Source: Sipunculus nudus
Lineage: Eukaryota; Annelida; Sipuncula; Golfingiida; Sipunculidae
Direction: 5' to 3'
Length of the DNA stretch: 64,000 bases
NCBI GenBank assembly: GCA_026874595.1
Contig: CM049317.1
Coordinates: 54,417,118 to 54,481,117, forward strand
The translations under genes were made by a program, and so were the position numbers. Below are positions 20,840-32,447 of the stretch, piece after piece; the first letter of the stretch is position 1; the number at the start of each line of letters is the position of its first letter. A model generated the notes under the pieces. The model had not been told where the DNA came from. It searched no databases and saw nothing but the letters and a program-made list of their open reading frames with translations.

Positions 20840-23800
20840 AAATCATGTCTTTAGCAGCTCCCCCAAACTTCTATTCAATAATTAAGGTATGAATACATAA
20901 AAATATTATAAAATGAAAACATACAAGAATTGTTGACCACTTCGTCATAAAAGTTTGGTTAATTTTTTTAACTTTATATATGCTGCAATGTATTGCCATA
21001 ACATAAAAAGCCATGGTGAAACATTGATGGTCAGATGCAGGTATATGATGCGCTTTTGATTCTCTTATTATGTATAGATACACTGTAGTTGTTCCGGATC
21101 TCCTTCACTTTAACCGCTGCTTTGTATAGCAAGTTATTTGGGGGTACATCCACTGGAGCTGGCTTAAAGCCAAATATTGTATTCAGACCAATGGAAGCAT
21201 AGGCTCAATGCACAATAACAATAGACTGGCTTTTTAAAACTTCTATAATAAACTGAATGATTTGGGGGGTTTTAATTTTGAGGAAAAAGTTACCCACAAA
21301 TTCCCTGAAAATAAAACCCTACGAACAATTCAGAATCCAGAGAATTAGGATTACCAGCTGACTGTTGGCAGGATATAGTGGGGAAAACTGTGAACTAAGA
21401 GTTCACAGTTCCATGGCAATGCTGAGCATACAATTGAAGTTTTATGAAACTTGTTGAATTGAAATTGAAACATCTTAATTGACCACGTGTCATACCATGT
21501 AATACCAAAGAAACTAAGACCATATATATATCTATATATATAAAACAGTCTTTCCATCAATATAAGTAAGTCCACTTGAAGGAGGTCACTTGCCTTCAAT
21601 CTAGCATTCCCATGACCATCTCATATGTCTGTAATAAAGTGTTATCCTTGATAGAGAGATGCTCTGAAGAGGAGGCTCCCCTGTACATACATTAATGCAC
21701 AGGTTTATGCAATGAACATTCCATAAATGCGTAATATATTTTAACTGTCTCTTTCTAAAGCTCATGGTTGAAAAAGGGTGCATCTAAACATGAGGGTAAT
21801 GTAATATAACCTTTTTTTCTGGAAGACGAAGCCAAACAGGGTTTGTCTAGACACCGTGTTATAAAGACTTCAGTCCTAATGCTTATTACAGTAATAATAA
21901 CATGTGGTCTTTATTTTTCAGAAAATGTTCGAAGGCATAATAAAAAAATATTTAAAAAGTCATGAAATTGAAATTTATGTACACGTTCTGAATAATGTCC
22001 ACAATTTAATTTTAAGATCATAAAATTTATTTTACAGTTTTTAGATTGATCTATTTTATTTCATTGGAAAAGCAGAAATAGACCCTTTTTGCTCTGCTAC
22101 ACTCACGCTATCTGTTGGCGACGACTGACACTAAGTATTATGTCGTCAAAAACTGTATATTTTTTAATCTTAAATCAAAGGTCAAAATTAATATTATAAT
22201 TAAATTGGAGGTTCCTGTTTATGATTCTGGTACCGTATAACTGGTTTCACTAGTAGGAAAAAAACGCAATGCTGGCGCACAGGGCCCCGAACCAAGCATA
22301 CGACCGTTACGCGCAATGCGCATGCTCGTGGTGAAGGGCTATTTTGCACCAGGATTTGTTTTTTTTACAAGACTGTATATATTATAAAATGTATGATAAA
22401 GAGTTAAATAAAAAAATTTTAAAATAATTTGGGTGAGCTACTAGAAACGTCATGAAAATCTTGTTCTTTAGGATGTACATGAACCATTTGAATATCTCAA
22501 AATTGTTTTGTACTTTGTGATATATATATATATATATGTATACATATATGTTATACAGGGTTATATATTGTATAGGTATCCAGTAATCTGATGACAAAAT
22601 TATTGGTCCTTGGCAAGTTTCTCAATTTATGTATATCTCAGTATTGTTTTGTGAGTTGTGTTATCAGCATAAACTGTTTTATGTTGCATCTTACGTGACA
22701 GCGAAAATGAAATGTTATTATTTTATCACCGGTACCTAACAAGAAACCTTTCATTATCTTACTGGGGCCTGAACAAAAGCTTGTATTAATATCATAAGTT
22801 GAAAAAAAATTATGTTGAAAAAGTTGGAATAATTGGTTTATATAGGAAGAGAAATTACTGTCATGTACAATGTTAGATCCAAGAAGAAAAGCTGTATATT
22901 TCCTGGAAATTCCATGGAATATTCTTCTGATTAAGTAACAGTATGTGGAATTGAAGACGCAGCGTATTTTTGGCACCCATCTTTTAGTCTCATTTTGAGA
23001 ATGTCATTGTCTTTATGTTATAAATGTACTTTTGACATTAAATGTTTTGTAAATCCGAACTCTGTGTTTTATTTCATTTATCTAAACAAGGAGTGGATAG
23101 TATAGGTCAAATTGATCATGATGGTGGTTTTGTAAAACCGAAAACCTGTGATCGCGGGTATCTCTGGCAATATGCCAGAACCAAATGGCGCAGGGTATAT
23201 TTTATGGAACTTTTACTGCACAAACATGAAATCAAGCGTTCCCTGTAAGCATAAAAAGAGCCCTATATGGTCCATGTATAAAACAGTTGAAGGCCTAGGA
23301 ACCAGGGGCATCAGAGACCGAGGTCATTTAATTGTAAGGTTGAACCGTGGCTGCTTGATATTTGCTTTATGTGTGTGTGCGTGTATATATTTAGTGGGAG
23401 AGAGCTTATTTATATAATAAATATAATGCAAATATGACAATATATATAGTCTTAACGTGAGTGACAAATGAAAATTATATATTTAGACCTATACTTTTAG
23501 GTATAAACGTGCTTTTTAGTCCATGACGTGAACAAAACTTTAAATTTTAGAACTGCACAAATCCAGAATGACAACTGCATATTTCCATTTACATATGCAC
23601 AAGAAAGGGGTCAAACTGCGCGTAAAAATATACCCTGATAACGAAGCCAAGCTGGCCATAGTACGCATCAGCATGCAAGGCATTAGGACCCATACCGGTC
23701 CGACAAATACAAGTGTAGCGTTTTTTTTCCACAGAGAATATAAAACAACACCGGATTTTAAGTTTAAAATCATTATACTGTAATTTAATTCACCTTAACG

Positions 23801-25560
23801 TTAAGCCCCTTAGCACGTCAAAATGACAACCAAACTCATGCCGTCCAGACGTTGGCTGCTGGGCACCCTACTCTATATATAGGACAGCCTACTTTACCAT
23901 ATAGGGGTATAGCTTACTACTGGGTCAGTCCACTCATAGTTCAGAGGAGTGGTAGGTAGTCCTGATATCTTACACAAGCATGCACATCGAAAGTAAGCTT
24001 AACTAGTAACATGCATCCTCACGAATGTAGGCCTCCGCAATGAGGGCGATCATCGACGTGTGGTACTCCTCAAACCGGGTTTTCTGTCACTTATTGCCAT
24101 TTGGCCCATACTGTAAAACATGTTATTTTCGCGAAACTCAAATTTCTCGAAATGAGAAGATCCGACCTTTCGTGAGCATGTAAATTTTGCGAATAGCTTG
24201 TAGTAACATTTTTTTCACACACAGTTATATAATTTGAGATAGAAAATAAGTAAACATGTTTTTGTGTGTTTTTTTTTACGACAATAACAATATTTTTTAG
24301 AAACGTGTTTTCACTGAACTTATATACATAGATTGAATTTGAAAAAGGTCCTGATAAATTGAAACTCACATTCTTGCACTTCTTTTTTTCAGTCTGAGTT
24401 ACTCTCTCGCGATACAAGATCGCTTTCTCAAGATAAGTTGTTTTAATCAATGCATACGAGTTATCGCTGAGATTAAGTCAAACACAGTGAACAATCAGTA
24501 GCTTCGGCCAAAACGCTACATGTGAAAAAAAGGTTTTGGTGGATCTCACACGGAGAACAAATTAACATCTTATGCATGAACGTTTTATTTCACAACTAAA
24601 CTATGCATTCCTGGATCCGGATCTTGAACCTGACCCAAACCAAAATTTAATCGATTCTTTATTGGTCAATTCCCGGGGCACCCCGAAATTCATGTGATTC
24701 AATACATGACTGCGTGACTTCTTTTGTAAACAAATACACACAAACGGCAATGAGCACATACCCCCATGGTTGAGGCTATATTTTTTTATGCATGAATAGC
24801 CGCAATATCATATTGATTGTCAGCTTGACTTTTCTCTGAGTGCACAGCCTCAAGATCGTCTTTCAAGATTAGTAGTCCAAACACTCAGTATAGTCTTTGA
24901 AAAGCATTTTACGCATTTGTATAATTTGCTTTTATAAATTCTGTCATTGAGTTTAAACATGGGCCTCCAGGTAATCACAAAGTCCCCACTAGCTAAGAGC
25001 TAATTTAATGTGAAATCCAACATCAAATTAAATATATCTCTGGATTTGTTATCTCAAACCATGGTGATGCCCGACTGGTTAAAAGAGACAAACAGGATTA
25101 TTTCTTCAAATGAGATAAATTGGAGGAATTTCACAAAATCATTCGATAATACACAAGCTGAAGTGAGGATTATATCACACCTTTACCTATCGGCTTATAT
25201 CACACAAATTAGGCATATAAATTATATATATAAAGCACCTGAACTTTCTGTACTGTACGTACCTTTCATGCATAGATGCTCATTATCCTTATATCGCAAT
25301 GATTATGACATTGTACATTATCTGTGCCTGATATATAATATATGAATCTACCGGGTTTTACAACTAAATCTATCGGTTAACTGAACGTGTTTAAACGCCA
25401 ACTAATATAGCCTTAATTATAATACCAGTATACAAAGTATAGCTTAGGTGAATATGAATTTTTTGACATTCTCCTGAAACAAACAACAGTTCAGCCACAG
25501 CGACACCTGGGGTCTGTCAATGAACCCAGGATGTAAACAAGTACCTGTCACTTGCACCTG
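20840..25560. other. Intergenic interval between the two genes
   Basis: Mostly AT-rich, with short AT microsatellites (about 21524-21542 and 22519-22538). A small CpG-containing patch at 22260-22335 (GCGCAATGCGCATGCTCG) stands out. 22620-23060 may be the distal part of the PGAP1-like 3' UTR. Open frames here are short and unconvincing on both strands. No RNA gene recognised. Confidence 0.45.
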
Positions 25561-25575
25561 GTTACCCGTGGCAAC
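25561..25575 (+). promoter_or_regulatory. RFX X-box motif upstream of IFT54
   Basis: GTTACC-CGT-GGCAAC fits the X-box consensus GTNRCC(N0-3)RGYAAC at every position. It lies 233-247 bp upstream of the IFT54 ATG. RFX factors (DAF-19 in C. elegans) drive ciliary genes, including the IFT54 orthologue dyf-11, through such sites. Confidence 0.75.
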
Positions 25576-25615
25576 ATTATGCTGGACCCGGTGTCATGAG
25601 CGGAACTAGACGCAG

Positions 25616-25627
25616 CGCGCTTGCGCA
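25616..25627. promoter_or_regulatory. NRF1-like site in IFT54 promoter
   Basis: CGCGCTTGCGCA (reverse TGCGCAAGCGCG) is close to the NRF1 palindrome YGCGCAYGCGCR. It lies in a locally GC-rich patch between the X-box and the ATG, probably near the transcription start. Confidence 0.4.
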
Positions 25628-25807
25628 CAGAATGCATTATGGGACAGAATTCCGGACTGGATATGTTTGAGTGAAACCTGCGTTCAGGTGGATAAATAGT
25701 TGATAAAGTGTATTTATACATGTTTTTGTCTTAAGGAATTGTCAACAGATAGACAAAAAGTTTAATTTAGGGAGTGTCATTACAAGGTCACGTGAAAACC
25801 TGTCAAA

Positions 25808-25930
25808 ATGGACGGGAAGGTAATAAAACGAACCCAAGATACTCTTGGGAAAATTATAAAGAAGCCACCATTGACAGACAAATTATTAGGAAAACCACCG
25901 TTCAGATTTCTACATGATATCATGACGTCG
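25808..25930 (+). CDS. TRAF3IP1: IFT54 exon 1 (residues 1-41)
   Basis: Begins [31 protein letters not shown] matches the family N-terminus. Donor GTAAGT at 25931, phase 0. Intron 1 is 9.0 kb. Confidence 0.95.
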
Positions 25931-26135
25931 GTAAGTAGTTTTTACAAATGCTGTACATACTTATTAAATACCTAATCTGTTAAATATTATAAGCCTTAAA
26001 TCGTCTCAATATTACGCTTGGATCAAACGTCAAAATCTTCTGACGTTCTGTCAGAGAGACTTTGACAGATCACTGAGAGACTGACACTGGGGCTTGCACC
26101 TGGCTGATTATAACTTGATATATGTATTATTATTA

Positions 26136-26171
<36 letters not shown>

Positions 26172-29100
26172 TTTGTGTGTGTGTGTAATATTCATTAAAA
26201 ATAGGGTAAGGTAAGTCAGAAAGCAGAAGAGTGTGGACAGGGTCCGCCTAAACACCCAAAGCACCGGTGTTTTGGGTACGTGTGACGAAACACCACGAAA
26301 CACCCTTTTAAATTCGAATTTGAAGCAAAACACTTGTATCATTTAATAAATCATCATCTGTTGGATATGTTAATACAGAATTTGTGCCACTTTTCTGTAA
26401 AATTAAAGAAAGCAATAGTGTTTTGTACAATTGACAAGTGCGCTGCTTAATTGCGACTTGCGCCACTAGGGGGCAGGGTCATAGCTGGCATATACGGCTG
26501 TCGTGGGCGCCGGTGAACCGACCACGACACGAAACACTCGTTTTTATCTTGATGACATGAATTTATGAAACAATATTGCAGAGATATATTCATCAGATGA
26601 TTATCTATCGATTGGTGTTACATTTTTGGTTCAGGTTCGAAGTGAAGTGGGTGTTTCATGGTGTTTCGTCACAGATACCCAAAACACCGGTGTTTTGGGT
26701 GTTTAGGGGGACAGTGTGGACAAGGTAAAGCCAAGAGAACAAATGGATTCTTAGGGCTTCAAGATGTATGTGTATATAAAAAATATATATATATATATAC
26801 AGCATTACAGGGTTATAGATGCGCTGGTTGGGGTTAGCCGGGACAGGCTTCTGCAGGCCAGCACAAAGCTTACATTTTCAACCCACCGACTAGCCTAACA
26901 CGTACGGACTCCATCAATTCATCTGTGATGGAGTCCGACTGTCTGGCTGGGAGATTTCACCCAGTGGTACTTGTAAGGACCTGTGACATGAAATATCAGT
27001 GCTTGTTGTGCAATGGAGAAGCAATCTTTAATTCTTTTATAGAAATAAACATAATATATATCAAATTATATCAATATATATCACCTTTATGTGTGCTCGG
27101 TAGATGTGTTTTATCCTTTGAACTCACAGAGTTCAGTTGATGCCATCCTTCTATGCGGAAGTTGTATATATACCCGTCGGAGATGATGAAATATCTGATT
27201 TCATTCAGAATAAGTCCCCATACTTTCTTACATACTGATCATTCAGCAAAAGTTTTTGTCCCAACAGAGTCTAAGCATATGTATTAATGATGATATGTGG
27301 GGGTGGTTTGGTTTCCTTGAGCTACACAAGGCATATACATGTCTGAGGGTTTGCATGGATCCATGCAAACTTGCACAAACTCTCCCTGCCAGCAGGGTTG
27401 GGGCCAGGTACTTGCAAAAGTACCTAGGTACTGGTACAGGTACTTGCAAAATGGTCAGGTACAGGTACAGCATTTTTGTGGAGTACCTAGGTACAGGTAC
27501 AGGTACTTAATAAAGTACCTAGGTACAGGTACAGATACAGTTTAAAGACGTTTGAACTAATGATAGTTGCATAAATCTCTTGTAGATATGCGATTATAAA
27601 TTGTAATAGAATGGCTGAATATATCATTAAAAAATTATTAATTTTAGCTTTTTTTGTCATCATAAAAAAAATGAGCATCGCAAATGTAAAGGATTGCCTT
27701 TAGTAAATGTGATAAGTGAATGAAGCTGATAAAGTTTACAAAGTTAGTAATACAGAAATATAAAACTTTCGTTCCTATACTAAAATATGATGTCAAAATT
27801 TACAATCAAGCTTTGAGTTTCAGAGTAATGTTTTAAAGTCAAAATCTCTGGAAGCACCACACACTCTTTAAAATAAAGAGGCTTGACAGCTTGAATGAAA
27901 GGAAAATCTTATAATCAGTTTTTAGCTCAGCTGACTTTCAGTCATGCTGGGTTTTAGCGATGGGTCTTTGTCCGGCGTCCTTCCGTCTGTCCGTCCGGCC
28001 GTTAGCTGGGCACAAATCGTAACCATAGGGGCTAGGGCCATGAACCCTATGCAGTCTTAGAGGTTCTAAAAAGATCTCCTTGCAAACCTGAAATTAGGTC
28101 ACTGCGACCTATATTCTCGAAGTTATGGGGTGTGTTTGCACCCCCCAGAAATAATTCTTTGAGCCAAAATTTTCATCCCAAACCTTCCATCTTTCACATA
28201 TAGCTCACCTACTAAGTGGGAGAAGAATCCTATAGATGTTGAGGTCACAAGGTCAAAGGTCAGGGTCACAGGATCCACTTCTTTGAAAAGGTTGTGGACA
28301 CATTTCAAGCTAGACCTTTCATTCCAAACCTTTCAGCACTGATATTGCTTCTCTGCCAACAGGGGAAAAGACCTGTTGATTTTGAGGTCAAAGGTCAAGT
28401 TCACGGCACCCTCTTCTTGCGTGGAGTCATTTTCAGCAAACTTTTCAATCTATACTTTCCATCTGTCATATATGGCTTACCTACCAATAGGAGAAGAAAC
28501 CTATTGATGTTGAGTTCAAAAGGTCAAAGGTCAAGGTCACAATATTGTTCTAAATGCTTGTGAACATATTTCAAGTGAAACTGTTCAACCCAAACCTTCA
28601 GTCTTTCACATATGCCACATCTATGCATCACTCAATGTGATTCAAACTTCATATTTATGGGTCTTTTTGCATGAAGAAATAACTAATTGATTTTGAGGTC
28701 AGCTGGTCAGGAGGTTAAAGGTTGCAGGTCTAAGTTATTCACTCATTGGTTGCCAAGTAATTACACCCGGCCAGATGTTATTGGTTAGTAGTTACCCATC
28801 ATTTAGAAAGAATCCAGTTCATATGTGGGCAAAAGGCCAAGGTCAAAGGTCAGGTCAACTTATTTTGTAGACCATCTCTATTTTTCTTGTATATATAAGC
28901 TTGCACTCCAGCTGGTACATCTCACCGTGTGGCTGTAATTGTGAGTGACACTGGTGACATATGACTCCCTTTTGTATCAGCTCATGGAGTGATAAGGATA
29001 TATTATTAGTGCATAACAAAAACACTGTTGCCGGAATGCTTTGGCCAGGCATTAAGACTATGAGAGTTAAGTGTTAAGTTTAGCTACTGATTTATAAAAT

Positions 29101-32100
29101 GATGGGAACATTTTGCAGTTTATATCATGGAATCATAGCAATAAACTTAGTTTTCTAGATATCTGAATATTATTATACAAATCATCAGATATACCAGCAA
29201 GTGTTTGTTCTGATAATATGTGGGTCTGTACCTGGATTTAGGATGGCTTTATTTGATTAAAAGACTCTTAGTGATGCTTTCTGCATTTCTTTTCTTTTAG
29301 GTTTTGCAGTTTACCTACCCTGCTGACCCCATTGAATAGCAAGCTGATAATTAAAACAAATTGGACTTGCACTTTTTACATTTGCATGTTCATAAATCTG
29401 ATATGAGAGCCCTCCAACCTGATCATGCCTTTTGAATTGTTTTAGACATTCATAACTGTTACATTCTTTGAAGCAATTGCTACAAGTTTAGTGTCTTATT
29501 GGAGCATGTGTGACTTGTCAGAAAACCATTATGTCTGCCAGGTAGCCATTTTAGAAATCCTTTTGCCAGGACAGTTTCTGTGATTTTTTTATGATGTTTG
29601 GTCCCTTTTAGAGGATGTTTGTTGTTCAATTTCCGACCTGTCAGAAAACCAATATGGCCACCAGGACGCCATCTTTAAATTCCTTTAGAACATATTATCT
29701 CAAGAACTATTAAAGTGAATGCAGTGGGATGTATATTAATGTAATCTTGCATTGGGTCAAAGATTTCTTAATAAATATGACCATCATTTATGAAAGCTCA
29801 GTACAGTTGGCTTGTATTGAATAAAAATTAATATGGAAGCACCCGTTTCACAATAATTCTTGCATGGATTTCCTTGATCTTTTGCTATATTTTGATCTTA
29901 TATGTGGCCTGTGTGGTATTCCTTTTGAGACTGACAGGTATCGAGCAAGCTGTGGGATTAGTTCCTGATAGCTCAACAACCATACATTTTGCCCCAGACC
30001 ATCATTCACTATGTTTTAACCAGACATATATGATAAGAATTTATGGCAATGTAGAAAGTTTAAACAAAATTGGCATATAGGTTCTGCAACAATTTTACTA
30101 GAAGTTGTGAATTGCAGCCCATGATGTCGCAGGTCATGCTTGGCAGCTGAGCGTCATGACCCATGGGTCACTTGTTATAGATTAACTTCATGACAGGAAC
30201 AATAATACATACATAATTGAAAGTAACAATAAACATGTTCATTGCAGTATAAGTCATACTGAGGAATGTTTTGAAAATTAAGAGCATCTGCATTTGATGC
30301 TTGAGCTGGGACTTTTTTATCTGTGAATGGGAATGTTCTGCTTTTTTTTGGCATATGTTGAGAGTTCAGTTACATAATATGTACCTTCTTCACTTCTTCG
30401 TTTATCCTTACTAATGTTCTTTGTATACTAGACAACAGGTATGTACATGGGGCGTGTGAGCAACACTGTCCATATCCTTTTCTCTCTACCCTTTATATCT
30501 GATAATGCTTCAATGAACTTCCTGTGTAGATGCTGGAGGTAGCCAGGCCAGCATGCTACCAGCCATAGCCCAGTCTACTTTAAAGGCTGCTTGGAGAAAA
30601 GCTTAGTAATTACCCCTGCCTGGATAAGGTAACAGACCTGATAAGGGTGACAACTCAGTACACTTACTTGACCCAACCTGATGTCCATTTCCAGTTTCAT
30701 TACCTGTAATCCTCATAACTGTAAATTGTGCACCAAGGTACAAGTACCATTACCTGGCCCCAACCCTGTTCTGTGTCTACATTGCATGGACATGATGGCA
30801 GCCCTGTTCTCATCCTTTGTGAGGATACTGATACTTGTGCTAATAATTTCACAATGAACTTCCTGTTTAGAGGCTGGAGGTTGACCAGCTTGCTAGCCCC
30901 ACTAGCTACAAAGGCAGCAGGGACAAATGCTTTGTAATTACCCCTGCTTGAGATAGGTAACTGTCCTGACAGGGGTGACAGCTTTTGTTCAAGCAATTGA
31001 CCCAAGCCTGGTGTCCATTTTCAGTATCACATTTGTACCTGAAGTACCTTATACCAGGTACAGGTACTTTAGTTCCAGGTACAGGTACAAGGTACTTCCT
31101 ACTCATGAAAGTCAGGTACAGGTACTCTAAATTGTGTACCTAGGTACAGGTACAAGTACCTGACCCCAACCCTGCCTGCCAGAGACTGTAGCATTTGACA
31201 TTTGTTCACTATATGTCAGCGCTGCAGACTGTAGCAAACCACCAGCCGACACTGAAGATCGTCAAAGCCCAGCTACCAGCAATTAAACTTTGGTTATTTA
31301 TTATCCCAAACTGCATTAACTGTGTACCTTATAAGCATGTTCACAAAAATTAATCTATTGAGAGCAAAATAATCATAAAAAAAATATAAAATTTATAACA
31401 CTTAGAACAACACAAAGATAAAGCTTACATATTCCGAAACCTTATGCCAGTGTCTGTAAATTTAGCTGGCACTCAAATTTGTCTAGCTGTAACCCTATAT
31501 ATATTGTTATGGAACCTAATATAAACAGATCACGTATGCCTGATGAACACAAATTTTGTAATGGAGAAAAAAAATCAGATTCTGTAACATTAGGCAGCGG
31601 GAAATGTCTAGGGAATGAATAAAGAAGTCAGTTGTTTTTTGTTAACAAGTAACTATATAATTTATTCTTAAAACAACCCTAACAATACAATACACTAAAT
31701 CAATACAATTATACAGTAACACAGCTTTATTGCAACAAGTCAATACAATCACACAGTTCTATGGTACAGTACCTTGATACCAAGATAAGTCCTTTGAATG
31801 TAAACTCTCACAGAATGGCAGTCCAGTGGAAAGTTCTTGCAACAACACAGAAAGTAAACTGAAGTCCTAATGTATGAAATCCAGGAAAGTTCTTGAAAAT
31901 CTATAATTGCCGTATTTGTCTGATAAGGTTTTAGAATCTGACACACGCTTCTGCCTCCGCTGGAATCTGCTGTGCTGTCTGCCCCCTGGTTCTAAACAAC
32001 AGCCCCTTTATATACCTTCACACCCAAAACCAGGAATTTTCCACTTCTCGAACAGTCTAAAAGGACCTTACTCCTCAGTAAACACGCGCTACAGGAATTC

Positions 32101-32409
32101 TCTGGAAAGACATCGCTGTGTATCTACACATACCAGGCTCATCACATGACCCACAACCAGGCGTGAAATCTAAAGGCCCACATGACAACGAGAGTTCAGC
32201 CAGTACAGACCAAACACAAAATGGAACAACAACACAAGTTATGCCCGTGTCATACAATAAAAGAGCACCTGTAACAATATATATACATATAAATATCCTA
32301 AAAGAATTTTTGTACCCAACTTTCACCCTTTCTATCCTAGTTTTCTTGTATTTACACCAAAGACTGGCACAATATATATACTGGATATAGCAGTACATTT
32401 TAAGCAATA

Positions 32410-32447
<38 letters not shown>

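Noticed and set aside
27256-27545. Open frames with YLGTGTGT and PRYWYRY repeats
   Set aside because: Created by the GGTACAGGTAC subterminal array of the hAT-like element.
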